62,273 bases of DNA from Candidatus Methanoflexus mossambicus. GTDB lineage: Archaea > Methanobacteriota > Methanobacteria > Methanobacteriales > Methanobacteriaceae. The notes below the pieces were generated by a model. The model made no database searches and was not told the DNA's origin. It saw only the letters and a program-made list of their open reading frames with translations. Each line of letters starts with the position of its first letter. Position 1 is the first letter of the stretch. The position numbers were made by a program, and so were the translations under genes. The DNA lies in contig JAISIT010000128.1 of the NCBI GenBank assembly GCA_031261915.1, forward strand, positions 1 through 62,273, written 5' to 3'. Below are positions 19,601-29,659 of this stretch, in pieces.

Positions 19601-22285
19601 ACTATAATGAATAATTATAATGAAGAATATAATAATAATGCTAATATGTCAAAATCATCAGTTTCCGATGAAGATGTTAAAAATAAATATGCTAATAAAA
19701 AAACATTAACAATAAAAGAAATTGTAGATGTTATAACTACTGAAGGATTTAATAATTATGTAAATTCATTAAATGATAAAAAACCATCTGAATATTTAAA
19801 TATGTATAAATACATGAAAAATAATGCAATGATTAAATTATTAGAACCTCATGTTTATGATTATTTAGGTATTACAAAAGAAACTGATTCAGAAAAAGCA
19901 GTAAAAAAAGAACTTGATACTTTAACTAAAACAATTAATGCGTATAATTATTTAAAAAAACTATTTGTAAAATTACATAATAATGAAGAATTAAATAAAA
20001 TAGAAAATCAAACTTATGAACGTATATTAACTACATATCCTATATTAAATTACATGTATGATATTATTGTTGAATTAACAAAATTAGATCCAACCTCACA
20101 AGAATATATAGATAATGATAAGAATATTATAAATGAAATAACAAATTTTGTAAAAAATCAAAATACAACTACAAGTACAGAAACTACAAGTACAGAAACT
20201 ACAAGTACAAAAACAAAAAGTACAGAAACTACAAATACAGAAACAAAAAGTACAGAAACTACAAATACAGAAAACAATCAAGAAAATAATATTGTAATTG
20301 ATACAAATCAAAATGATAAATCTTCAAATGAAATTATTCAAAATAATAATGATGAAATATCAACAAATATAGAAAATAATAATAATAAGAGTATTATTCC
20401 AACTAATAATGATGAAGATAAAATACAATATTATAGACCTGCTATTCCAGAAATGGTAAAAGAAATTACAAGAAATTCAGATGGCAGTATAAAAGAAACA
20501 AAAGTTATTCCTTTTAATGAAGCAAAGAAAAAAGAAGGAAAAGATTTTGATAAAATATACAATTATTTATCTTCTAATGGTGCTTTTGATTATATAAATA
20601 AAGGACATCTTAAAATTGGAGACAAATTATACTTTAAAATAGATTCATCATTTGATAATGAAACTGTATTTTTAATTACAAAAGAGGGACAAGTTGTAGG
20701 AAGTTTAAATTTGAAACCTTATGCAGATAAATTTGAAGGATTATCAGAATTGCTTACAAGAGTTCAAGATGAATATAAAAAAGCTAAAGATAAAAAAAGT
20801 TTTATATATGATAAAGAAAGTATAACTGTTGAAAAATTAATTAGTGGAACTCCAATGTATACTAATACATCAAATAATTTACATTCTTTAAATTTACCAA
20901 GTGATGTTAGATTAGGAATAGTTACTAATAGTGGAGTTATTATAAATGATGATGAAAATATAGATAGATATTTTATACCGGAAATAACAAGAAAAGATAA
21001 ATTAGGGAATGTATTTTTATTCATAAAAGATATTAATGGAAATTACTATCCTGTATCAGTTAGAATAAATCATATTTCTTTATCTCAAACAAAAGAAAAT
21101 AATAGTCCAATTTATACATTACTACATAATGAACTGAAACAAATTGCAAATTTAAATGATGATTCAACAAATGAATTATCAAAACATATATTAAAAATAA
21201 AATCATTTTTAGATTTAAGAAATTATTATTTAGATTATATCATTGGGAAAAATGAAGAAATTATAGGATTAAGAATTACTGAATTTTATAGAGATAATAA
21301 CAATAAAGTTATTTTTGAAAATGGTAAAAGAAAAGAAAATAGTAAAGCTGTATTTTTTGCAACAAATAATAAAGAAATACTTATATTTGGAGATGAAAAT
21401 GGGAATGAAGTTGATCAATCTAAATCAATAGATCAAATTGCAAATGAAATATTTGATGTGTTTGTTGAATTTGGAATTAATTTAAATATTGATTTAGGTT
21501 CAATAAATAAATATGATTATAATCAAGTATTAATTAATTCAGATTTGTTTTCATCAAACATTTCAAGTGATATTTTAGTTAATAATTGGTTTCAAACTTC
21601 ATATATAGATAAAAATGGCAATGAACATAGTAATTTTGAAACAAAAAAAGCTGATTTATCAAGAAAAATAATAACTAATGATAAAGAAAATGTTAGTTAT
21701 GATACTAATTCAGAATTTTCTACACCACAATCATCAAATGAAATTGTAAAAGATGAACAAAAATCTACTAATGATGAAGTAATTACTGATAGTCCTGCAT
21801 CTGAATCATCTGAATCAAATAGTAAAACACAAAATATATTTGAAGTTAAATCAAAAATAACTGAAATTGTTAATAATGAAGATGAATTAAATGAATTTGA
21901 AGATGATGAAGTTAATGAAAATAATGAAGATGAATTAGAACAAATTGAAACAAAATCAATTTTAAGTAAAGAAATGCTTGTTGATATACTGAAAAAAGTA
22001 GATTTTAATACATCTAATATTGAAGATAATAAATTATTTTTTATTGTTATGAACACTTTAACTCCAATTCTAAGAGAAAAAAATATTACATTAGATGAAT
22101 TTAATGAAGTACCTGAAATATTAAAAGAAAGAATTATATTAAATAATTATATAAAAGATATTATAGATGTAAAAGAATATTCTTTAAATAAAAAAGAATT
22201 TTTGAAAAAAAATAATTTATCAAATAAAAAATATAATGATTTAACAGATGAACAAAAGTTACAAATTTTAAAATGTAAAAAATAA
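16601..22285 (+). CDS. Giant virion cargo protein (1894 aa)
   Basis: The protein has 1894 aa. It has a hydrophobic Gly/Ala/Ile-rich stretch around residues 120-155, a second Gly-rich region around 200-260, and an alanine-rich segment KGAAKGLANAASEGTEEFMQLVAAENAAS. Long charged helical and coiled-coil regions follow, then a Thr/Glu-rich low-complexity tract near residues 1188-1225 encoded by imperfect ACTACAAGTACAGAA-type repeats. The C-terminal 170 residues are very acidic. In crAss-like phages giant proteins at this position are packaged with the virion RNA polymerase. It is coupled to both neighbours (1-base overlap before, 1-base gap after). Confidence 0.6.
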   Translation: MEQNIQDPREQGTSGLDGLKGVNKINSSKKTKTRELLDNINNLTKDPEYTGYKLIDLNIQYRIDTDINNPNRLDSGPIDMSLYPEWGKSKYDKNLINELDYSNINDIRAKAQSDLAKIGAGIAKGSILAGTTFISGTLGAIWGIGTAIATGKLSGLWDNSISNAMYELNQWSESAIPNYYTDEERANQESGQWYKNIFTANFLGDVLVKNTGFMVGAMYSGMVGSGAISAINKGINAVGKGISGISKFGSIGKTGLNTAKAKRGIDAIYDKVAKSTPKIGRKLAGSATSAMNEANIEAKNNAEDFMNFENLKENDRYNATLEAIKQQYGGTEMYNTLVSNENQRHADMLAKIQEDGAKMGNAVMLQNFPILMAQDMFMFGKMYAGGAKTAKRVSKRIGTEILDDGTKVYKAGRKGVAVAKGAAKGLANAASEGTEEFMQLVAAENAASYYENDLTNFYNLQLNPNAEQKTISWINNFGNTFSKVVSDPNSYQDFSVGFLMGALGLPSFRMTKNSQGKLQSPITFNGGAFEKYNEVMSNYRRDKEIVNRLNERIQSEDFLNYYHGLIRHNNLEDVMNVAASQDDDFGYKNAESAQLISDISMFANAGKLDDLLATIEGLDDLSDENLDAIIDYTTTQSEDGTFVGPYIDSSGNKMTATPEGKEEMKNLILKRKTEINDAINNYIKERKDIDSKTNEVLSDDNLTELTWLKIYSDDAKYRIKTLKNEINDSLQIDTLIQNAQTTINDLEENIDYKSEKDNIRNKINDLKREILLYEKTKEIVNNLDDSEFVMKDLETFASAIEQISAQNSDSNIAFDDISKKFVDAVKLNNLQRYTYAKFIEYLTNPSQINRDKERTYNQAKQATETATKEVYKEQLNSKTTIQEIRNLYNKNSANEDFINAFNELLETNELVKQFNDINKYYIFLQNKIQENINGMLNDSKNKSEIENVLNQILTNHINSANNLEEAQNFKNIKSPITNNFDNLSIEENDEIRNKAFNILSTIMNNYNEEYNNNANMSKSSVSDEDVKNKYANKKTLTIKEIVDVITTEGFNNYVNSLNDKKPSEYLNMYKYMKNNAMIKLLEPHVYDYLGITKETDSEKAVKKELDTLTKTINAYNYLKKLFVKLHNNEELNKIENQTYERILTTYPILNYMYDIIVELTKLDPTSQEYIDNDKNIINEITNFVKNQNTTTSTETTSTETTSTKTKSTETTNTETKSTETTNTENNQENNIVIDTNQNDKSSNEIIQNNNDEISTNIENNNNKSIIPTNNDEDKIQYYRPAIPEMVKEITRNSDGSIKETKVIPFNEAKKKEGKDFDKIYNYLSSNGAFDYINKGHLKIGDKLYFKIDSSFDNETVFLITKEGQVVGSLNLKPYADKFEGLSELLTRVQDEYKKAKDKKSFIYDKESITVEKLISGTPMYTNTSNNLHSLNLPSDVRLGIVTNSGVIINDDENIDRYFIPEITRKDKLGNVFLFIKDINGNYYPVSVRINHISLSQTKENNSPIYTLLHNELKQIANLNDDSTNELSKHILKIKSFLDLRNYYLDYIIGKNEEIIGLRITEFYRDNNNKVIFENGKRKENSKAVFFATNNKEILIFGDENGNEVDQSKSIDQIANEIFDVFVEFGINLNIDLGSINKYDYNQVLINSDLFSSNISSDILVNNWFQTSYIDKNGNEHSNFETKKADLSRKIITNDKENVSYDTNSEFSTPQSSNEIVKDEQKSTNDEVITDSPASESSESNSKTQNIFEVKSKITEIVNNEDELNEFEDDEVNENNEDELEQIETKSILSKEMLVDILKKVDFNTSNIEDNKLFFIVMNTLTPILREKNITLDEFNEVPEILKERIILNNYIKDIIDVKEYSLNKKEFLKKNNLSNKKYNDLTDEQKLQILKCKK
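20164..20275 (+). repeat. Thr/Glu/Lys low-complexity coding repeat
   Basis: Imperfect tandem units of ACTACAAGTACAGAA and AAAAGTACAGAA encode alternating T, S and E/K residues. It probably forms an unstructured linker between domains of the 1894-aa protein and is a likely site of length variation. Confidence 0.75.
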
Positions 22286-22286
22286 T

Positions 22287-25200
22287 ATGGGAACAAATAG
22301 TGGATGTTTATTAAAAACAAAAAAAGTAACTGAATATATAGCAGAAAATTATCCTAATGAAAATGAATCTATTGTAATGGCTAATATTGAACTTTATTTA
22401 GAAAATAAAAAGAAAAATTTAGATGCACCATTACCAACAAAAGAAGAATTGAATGCTTTTGTTGAATCTTTACATAATAAAAAAAATGAAGAAAAAATTA
22501 AACCTATTCAATTAACTTTTAAAACAGTTGTTCCATATTATAAAGTTCCTGAAAATACAAATGAATTCAATCTTGATAGTTATAAAATTGATTTTTATGG
22601 GAATATATTTCTAAGAGAAAAAGAAATTCAAGGAATAAAACTATACCTGAAAACAGGTTCACAAATAATTCAAGAATTTAAAGATAAAAATAATGTATCT
22701 GAAGATTCGCCAGAGCTTCAATCTTTTATTGATGAATTATTTGATGAATATATAAAAACAAATTTTAATAAACTAAATAGTATACTTGATTTAATTAATG
22801 AAGATACAATTATTGTTGGTAATTCAAGAAATGAAAAATTTTATCAAAAAATTACTAATTATTTAAGTGATCAAATTAATAGAAAAAAAGAATTAAAAAT
22901 AAAATATGATAACAAAAAATATAATTTTAATCAAATAGAACAATCTCAATTAAATAAAGATTTTCCAAATTATAAAACACAAAATTTTGTATCAAAAGTT
23001 CTTGCAAATGATTTTATTAATAATATTGAATATGAAATTTCAGAAGGAAATGAAACATTAAATAATCTTTTAAAAAAAGGACCAAATAAATTATTTGAAG
23101 AAATAAAAACTATATATGCAAATTATGTAGGTGCTGATGAATCTGAAGTTATTAAATTTGAATTATCTAAAATTAATCAATATAGTAATTTTAAAAATTG
23201 GACAGAAGAACAGAAACTTGAAAAAGCAAAAAAAGTAGTTTCTTTAAAAAAAGAACTATATCCTTTAACTTTAAGGAATTTTGATATATTGTCAGATCAA
23301 GCAATATTTTATATAGAAAATAGATTAGGTGTTAAATTTAAACATAATAAAATATTATTTAAATCATCTGAAAATATAGAAGGATATGAAGGATTATCAA
23401 ATGATAATGTAAAAGATGAAGATAATAAAAATAAAGAAAATATATACAATGTAGATATACAAACAATTAGTAATTTTGATACATTATCGCAAAAAGTAAA
23501 GCATGTTATTGGTACATTGCCAAAATATAATATTGATGGAACAATATATCTAAATCAATATAATCAACATGAATATTTAGATTCTACTTATATTCATTCT
23601 AAATTAATTGAACATCTTCATAAAATGGATAATATTGAAGATATGATTCCTTTATTAGAAGAACTTAAATTGCAATTTCCATTTATCAATAATTTAATAC
23701 AATCTTTAAAAAATGATAATCAATTATTATCTGCATTTTATCAAAATTATAGAAAAGAATTTGTTGAAATGCAAATAATGTATAAAGATAAAGATGGAAA
23801 ATATAAAACTAAAATTTTAAATAAAACTGATGGAAAATATTCCATATCTAATGATTGGAATCAAACTATTGTTTCAGGATATTCTTTAAATGAAACTCCT
23901 CTATATGATGAAAATGGAAAGAAAATAGAAGAAAATGCAAAAAAAATAGAAGAAAAACTTAATAAATTTAAAGATAATTTTAAATTTGTAAAAGAAAACC
24001 AACATGGAGATAATAGAGTAATAACTTTTGGTTCTACAGGTCGTGATGATGAGGATAAAAATATATTAAAAAATAATTATATAAATGTATATAAAAATCC
24101 AAAAGTAAGAAAAGAATTAGAAGATATATTAAAATCTATTGGAATTAATACTCCTTTCAAATTAATTAATAGATCTATTGCAAATTCTTTTAAAAATACT
24201 AAAATAAATCCATTAATATCATTAATTAATAATATTGATTCTATTGTTGTTGATAGAGGACATAAACAAGATAAAGCTGAAAAAAATGTATTTGAAGATA
24301 ACAAAACTTATTATAGAAGAATAGCTGATATATTAAAACTTAATTCTACTGATTATTTAGAAAGTAGTTTTCATGAAAATGGAGATAATTATAATTCATA
24401 TATTGTTGCAAATTACATAACAAAAATAACAAAAATATTAAAAAATACCAAAGGTTTATCTCAAGAAAAAGTAAAAGAAAAAATTGATAAAGAATTTGGA
24501 CAATATACATGGTATAAGAAAAATGGAAAATATTTGAATAATTGGTTAAATGATTTATACAGAAATAAATCATTGGGAGTAAATTTAAAAGCACAAGATG
24601 TATTTAATCATTTTAAATTATTAAAATTTATAGGAAAACAATTTAATGAATTTACAGATATAGATTTGCAGGTAGCATTATATCAACAATATAACTCAAG
24701 TCCATATAAAGAAGTTGGAATATTCAATACTCCATTAATGTCTGATACAAATACTTTAGAATTTATTAGATTTTATAAATTACAATTTAATGAAACTGAA
24801 GATGTTTTTAAACAGACTGCAAAAGCTATGACAAATTTAATACTTCAAGAATATGAACGTATTAATGTTGTAAGGAATAGAGATAAAATGAGATTAACCG
24901 GTCAATTTACAGAACCTATAAATAATATGGATATTAAAAGAAATAATAAAGGAGATATTATTTCTATGGGTGGTGGTGAATTTACTTTTATTCCAGAACT
25001 AAATAGAACTACATTATATGCAGAAATGACTGATGCTTTTAAAAATAATAATAATGTAAATGAAATAATAGAAAGACATTTAGAAAAATTTTTAAGAAAA
25101 GCAGAACAAGATACTGTAACATATTTAGATTCTATTAATTATTTTGATGTGGATTCAGATACAAAATCAACATTAAATGATATAGATATAAATGGGAAAA

Positions 25201-28200
25201 GAAATTATAATTTTTTTAATAAAAATTTACTTGAAGCAAAAAAAATATTAGAAAATTCATGGACATCTGATATGGAAAATTATTTATCTGCTTTTGTTAC
25301 AAGTAATAAAATATCATTTGCTTTTAATAATAATACTAAGAATAATTTAACATTTAATTCTATAATTGATGAATTAGAAAATATAAATGATAATCCTTAT
25401 GTAGATACTTTAATAAAAAATCTTTTAATAAGTGCAAATCCAAATAAGGCTTATAGAGAATATTGGTTAAATTATATTTATGCACAAAGTCAGATAATTC
25501 AAATTTATGCAGTAGATAATGCTTTTTGGGGAAATAAAGAAAATTTTACAAAAAGATTTAAGTCTGTTCACTCTCCTGCATTAAGATTAAATACTCAAGC
25601 AGAATATAATGGTGAAAAAATTGGAACAGAAATACAAAAAACTATATATTTAAAAGATAGTATTGAACCATCAAATGTATTAAAAGATATAAATGAAATA
25701 TTAGATAATAAAGTTGAAAATGGCAGTTTAACAAAAATTGATAAAGATTTTATTATATCAAAATGGAACAGAATTAATGTAACAGATGCACAAGCATTTA
25801 GACCATTATCTTCATATAGGAAAGTAATGATTATGGCAGGAAGATGGGATGATAATGGCGTAGGAAGAAATGAAACTGCATATCAAAATTTAATTAATGG
25901 TAATTGGAATATTGAAGATTTTAATATTATTTATCAAACAATTAAACCATTTACAAGAACAGATGTTGCAAAAGCATCACATTATGGAGATTATGGTGAT
26001 TTTAAAGTACCTGTAATGCATAAAGATTCAGAATTTGCATTATTAGCTATATATTCTACAATATCTCAATCATTATCTAAAAATACAAAATTTAAAGCAT
26101 TACAACAATTTTCTGATAATTATGTTGATGAAAACGGACAAAAAGGTATAGATTTATTTGTTTTTGAATCTGGAGTTAAATTAGGATTACAAGGAACTAT
26201 TGATATTAATAATTTAAATAGTATATCTGATATTATAAATAAATTAAAAAATGCTACTTATAATAATGGAGTAGAAAATAAAGATGTTGTTCATAATATT
26301 AATTATAATGATTATGGTATTCAAGTTGAAACCAAAGAACATTATTTTGATAATCAACAATTAATTGGTTCTCAATTTAGAAGATTAAATTTGTTAGATA
26401 TTGCTGATGATGAAATTTTTAATGTTAATGGAAAACAATTAAATAAACAAGAATATGTTGATTTGTATAACAAAGTTAATATTGAAAATATAAAAGAGGA
26501 TTATGAAAAAGTTAATAAAGAATTTTCAACTAAAGAAAAAACTTCAGAAATATTATTAACTGAAATTTATAATTCTGACAGATATACTACAGAATTAAAA
26601 AAAGCTATATTTATTAATGAAAATGGAGATTTTACTTTACCTTTATATGATCCTACATTTGGAATAAGAACACAAGAAATAATTGCATCTGCAATTAGAA
26701 ATAGAGTAGCTAAACAAAAAATGTTAGGTGGAACATTAATTCAAGTTTCTGATTATGGATTAACAGAAGATTTAAAAATTGTTTATGAAAATGGTAAAGT
26801 GAAATATATGGAAGCATATATGCCTGCATCTTCAAAAAGTTTATTTAAACCATTATTAGATAAAAAAGGACAATTAGATATTAATAAACTTCCAGAAGAA
26901 TTAAAAACAATTATAGGATATAGAGTTCCAACTGAAAATTCTCATTCAATTATACCTATATATATTAAAGGATTTTTACCGGTTCAAAATGGTTCATCAA
27001 TAATGCTTCCAAAAGAAATTACTAATATAACTGATGGTGACTTTGATGTTGATAAATTATTTGTATTAAATAGAGCATTTAATCTAATTGAATATAATTA
27101 TAAAAAAGCTCGTAAAGATTTTGAAGAATATCAAGCAGAAAATAAATTAATAACTGACATATTAAAAATAAAAAATGCTGAACATTTTGAAGATATTTTA
27201 GACAAAGATGTTTCATTTAAAAAATGGTTTAATGAAACAAAAGAAAAATATAAATATGATATTCCAAAGATTGAAGTTGTTGAATATGATTTTAATTTAC
27301 CTGTAGAAAAAAATACAAGAAAACAAAGAGATAATTTATTTTTAGATTTAGCAATTGCTCAAACTCGTACCAATAATTCTACTTTTAAAATGATTAAAGG
27401 AGGTGGATTTCCTGATGTTATTAAAATGGCTAATGTTATTAAATTATTACAACTTAAAGATATAAATTATTTAGAAAAAATAACAGGAGAAAAAAATATT
27501 AAATCTATAATTGCTAAAATAAAACAAATGTCAACTGATGAGGTTGATAAATATGTTAATGATAAATTATCTAATAGTTCAATACTAACTATTGATTCTT
27601 ATCAAAAAGCATTTAGACAAAATATGACAGGTAGTAAGTTAATTGGTATTTATGCAATACATAAAGCTAATTTAACTGTATATCAATATACAAATGCAGA
27701 AATTAATCCTAAATTAAAATTTTGGATTAATGATAAAAGTTACACTAAATTAAATCAAATATATGATTCTAATGGTAACTTTATTTCATCTACTATTGCT
27801 CAATTTTTAGCCTCATCAACAGATAATGGTAAAAATCCAATATTAGGATATTTAAATCAAGATGAATTTACTGTTAATGCATCAATGTTATTATTACGTT
27901 TGGGTTATTCCATTGATGAAGTTGCATTATTAATGCAGCAAGATGCCATTAAATATATGCAAAATTTATATTATAAAGACAAATATAATTTTAAAATTGT
28001 AGAAGAAACAATAGATCATTTTAAACCAAAAGATTTTAATTATGGATATATTATTGAAAATAATATTAAAATTAATTCAGAAATGTTTATAAAAGAAATA
28101 TTGGGAATGAATAATGATTATGATCATAATGTTAATCAATATTTAATTTCTCTAATGATGTATAAAGTTTTTAAAGTTAGTGATTTTTTAAATGATTCTA

Positions 28201-29639
28201 TTAAAGTAACAAGACAAGATTCTTCTTCTGGACAAACTAAAATGATTTTTCAACAATTGGTAGATAAATCAAATATTGATGATTTTAATACAAGTGCCAA
28301 TTTAATTAATATTGTAACTAATGAAACAACAGGTGAAGAAATCCAAGAAGATGCAGCACCAATATTAGGATTAACAAATATTATATCTTATAATGAAGAA
28401 AATAAAGATATTAATGAATTTGATGTTCCTTTTATTCAAGCATTTCAACAATATGGAAAAACAAAAGCTGATGAAATTTTTAAAAAATATTTTCCATTTT
28501 ATAATGAATCTATAAATAAAATATTAGATTCATTTAAAAATTTATCTTCATTTTCATTAAATGAACAAGATATTAATCATATTATAAATCATTTATTTAA
28601 TTATATAATGACAAAAGATAGTTTTTTAGGTGGAGATAAATCATTACCATTAAAAGAACAAATCTTAGAATTTGTTAAATCTTTTCCGGAATATTATTAT
28701 AATACTTTGAAAAATAATCAATCTTTATATGAAAATCAATTAATAAAATATATTAATAAACAAAATGACAATTTTATGCCATTTACTTATTTAACTTTTA
28801 ATAAGAATTATATTGTTTCAAGAGAGATAGAACAAAATTTTATTAATGATTGGCGTAATATATTATATTCTACAAATTCTGAAGAAAGAGATTTAGGAAT
28901 GAATTTATTTAAATATTTCTTTTATACTTCAGGTTTATCATATTCTCCTATATCTCCAATGAATTATGCACCAAATGATTTAAAACAAATGCTTCCTGAT
29001 TATCTTAATATTTTAAATGATATGTTAACTCATGAAGATGATTATTCTAATTTTTATAATCAATATTTATTAAATAATTTGGACAATAAAAAATTTGTTC
29101 CTGTTTTAAAACTAAATGATATTAAATTTGTTGAAAATAATAAAATATTAGATAAAGTAATTATTTCTGAAGATGCATTAAAAAATGTAAGAAGTTTGTA
29201 TTTTTGTAAAATGATTAATAATAAACCTATTTATTATAGAATTGGAGATAATGAAGATAGTGATAATATTATTTGTGAAAGAGTTTATCCTGCAGGAATA
29301 AAAAATCATTTATTAAATTATGATTATAATAGTATTTTTGTAACACCTATGTTTAAAAATGATGATATAGAAATTGATAATACTATTAATGATAATAATA
29401 TTAAAAGTGATGTTACAAATATTGATAATATAACTTCCAAAGATAATATTACAAATCCTGATGATACAACAGTAGATAAAAATATTATAAATCAACTAAG
29501 TCAGTTTAATTTAGGTGGGCTTATAAATGAAATTACTAATAAAAATACTAATAAAGAAAAAGAATTTGATATGGATGTAGAAGAAGATCCAGATTTAATA
29601 AAATATCCTAATGGTAAAGAAAATGGACCTAATTGTTAA
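22287..29639 (+). CDS. Giant virion RNA polymerase (2450 aa)
   Basis: The protein has 2450 aa. At residues 1583-1589 it carries DGDFDVD followed by K (codons 27033-27053). This is the DxDxD metal-binding signature of the double-psi beta-barrel RNA polymerases seen in crAss-like phages and distantly in YonO and QDE-1. The nearby VPTENSHSIIPIYIKGFLP and SSIMLPKEITNITDG fit the strands leading to the catalytic loop. The three Asp residues (1585, 1587, 1589) would hold the catalytic Mg. The family is packaged in the virion and injected to transcribe early genes. The gene is flanked by two other giant genes. The C-terminus is Asn/Asp-rich low complexity. Confidence 0.75.
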   Translation: MGTNSGCLLKTKKVTEYIAENYPNENESIVMANIELYLENKKKNLDAPLPTKEELNAFVESLHNKKNEEKIKPIQLTFKTVVPYYKVPENTNEFNLDSYKIDFYGNIFLREKEIQGIKLYLKTGSQIIQEFKDKNNVSEDSPELQSFIDELFDEYIKTNFNKLNSILDLINEDTIIVGNSRNEKFYQKITNYLSDQINRKKELKIKYDNKKYNFNQIEQSQLNKDFPNYKTQNFVSKVLANDFINNIEYEISEGNETLNNLLKKGPNKLFEEIKTIYANYVGADESEVIKFELSKINQYSNFKNWTEEQKLEKAKKVVSLKKELYPLTLRNFDILSDQAIFYIENRLGVKFKHNKILFKSSENIEGYEGLSNDNVKDEDNKNKENIYNVDIQTISNFDTLSQKVKHVIGTLPKYNIDGTIYLNQYNQHEYLDSTYIHSKLIEHLHKMDNIEDMIPLLEELKLQFPFINNLIQSLKNDNQLLSAFYQNYRKEFVEMQIMYKDKDGKYKTKILNKTDGKYSISNDWNQTIVSGYSLNETPLYDENGKKIEENAKKIEEKLNKFKDNFKFVKENQHGDNRVITFGSTGRDDEDKNILKNNYINVYKNPKVRKELEDILKSIGINTPFKLINRSIANSFKNTKINPLISLINNIDSIVVDRGHKQDKAEKNVFEDNKTYYRRIADILKLNSTDYLESSFHENGDNYNSYIVANYITKITKILKNTKGLSQEKVKEKIDKEFGQYTWYKKNGKYLNNWLNDLYRNKSLGVNLKAQDVFNHFKLLKFIGKQFNEFTDIDLQVALYQQYNSSPYKEVGIFNTPLMSDTNTLEFIRFYKLQFNETEDVFKQTAKAMTNLILQEYERINVVRNRDKMRLTGQFTEPINNMDIKRNNKGDIISMGGGEFTFIPELNRTTLYAEMTDAFKNNNNVNEIIERHLEKFLRKAEQDTVTYLDSINYFDVDSDTKSTLNDIDINGKRNYNFFNKNLLEAKKILENSWTSDMENYLSAFVTSNKISFAFNNNTKNNLTFNSIIDELENINDNPYVDTLIKNLLISANPNKAYREYWLNYIYAQSQIIQIYAVDNAFWGNKENFTKRFKSVHSPALRLNTQAEYNGEKIGTEIQKTIYLKDSIEPSNVLKDINEILDNKVENGSLTKIDKDFIISKWNRINVTDAQAFRPLSSYRKVMIMAGRWDDNGVGRNETAYQNLINGNWNIEDFNIIYQTIKPFTRTDVAKASHYGDYGDFKVPVMHKDSEFALLAIYSTISQSLSKNTKFKALQQFSDNYVDENGQKGIDLFVFESGVKLGLQGTIDINNLNSISDIINKLKNATYNNGVENKDVVHNINYNDYGIQVETKEHYFDNQQLIGSQFRRLNLLDIADDEIFNVNGKQLNKQEYVDLYNKVNIENIKEDYEKVNKEFSTKEKTSEILLTEIYNSDRYTTELKKAIFINENGDFTLPLYDPTFGIRTQEIIASAIRNRVAKQKMLGGTLIQVSDYGLTEDLKIVYENGKVKYMEAYMPASSKSLFKPLLDKKGQLDINKLPEELKTIIGYRVPTENSHSIIPIYIKGFLPVQNGSSIMLPKEITNITDGDFDVDKLFVLNRAFNLIEYNYKKARKDFEEYQAENKLITDILKIKNAEHFEDILDKDVSFKKWFNETKEKYKYDIPKIEVVEYDFNLPVEKNTRKQRDNLFLDLAIAQTRTNNSTFKMIKGGGFPDVIKMANVIKLLQLKDINYLEKITGEKNIKSIIAKIKQMSTDEVDKYVNDKLSNSSILTIDSYQKAFRQNMTGSKLIGIYAIHKANLTVYQYTNAEINPKLKFWINDKSYTKLNQIYDSNGNFISSTIAQFLASSTDNGKNPILGYLNQDEFTVNASMLLLRLGYSIDEVALLMQQDAIKYMQNLYYKDKYNFKIVEETIDHFKPKDFNYGYIIENNIKINSEMFIKEILGMNNDYDHNVNQYLISLMMYKVFKVSDFLNDSIKVTRQDSSSGQTKMIFQQLVDKSNIDDFNTSANLINIVTNETTGEEIQEDAAPILGLTNIISYNEENKDINEFDVPFIQAFQQYGKTKADEIFKKYFPFYNESINKILDSFKNLSSFSLNEQDINHIINHLFNYIMTKDSFLGGDKSLPLKEQILEFVKSFPEYYYNTLKNNQSLYENQLIKYINKQNDNFMPFTYLTFNKNYIVSREIEQNFINDWRNILYSTNSEERDLGMNLFKYFFYTSGLSYSPISPMNYAPNDLKQMLPDYLNILNDMLTHEDDYSNFYNQYLLNNLDNKKFVPVLKLNDIKFVENNKILDKVIISEDALKNVRSLYFCKMINNKPIYYRIGDNEDSDNIICERVYPAGIKNHLLNYDYNSIFVTPMFKNDDIEIDNTINDNNIKSDVTNIDNITSKDNITNPDDTTVDKNIINQLSQFNLGGLINEITNKNTNKEKEFDMDVEEDPDLIKYPNGKENGPNC

Positions 29640-29659
29640 TAAAAAAAATATTTAATTAT

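Noticed and set aside
20096-20311. Cys/Ser/Phe-rich minus-strand frame
   Set aside because: It is the antisense reading of the Thr/Glu coding repeat.
21697-22056. Ser-rich minus-strand frame of 119 codons
   Set aside because: It is antisense to the acidic C-terminus of the 1894-aa protein; its composition follows from the other strand.
29633-29659. TTG start for the last giant protein
   Set aside because: It lies inside the previous gene; ATG 29660 gives a sensible N-terminus with normal spacing.
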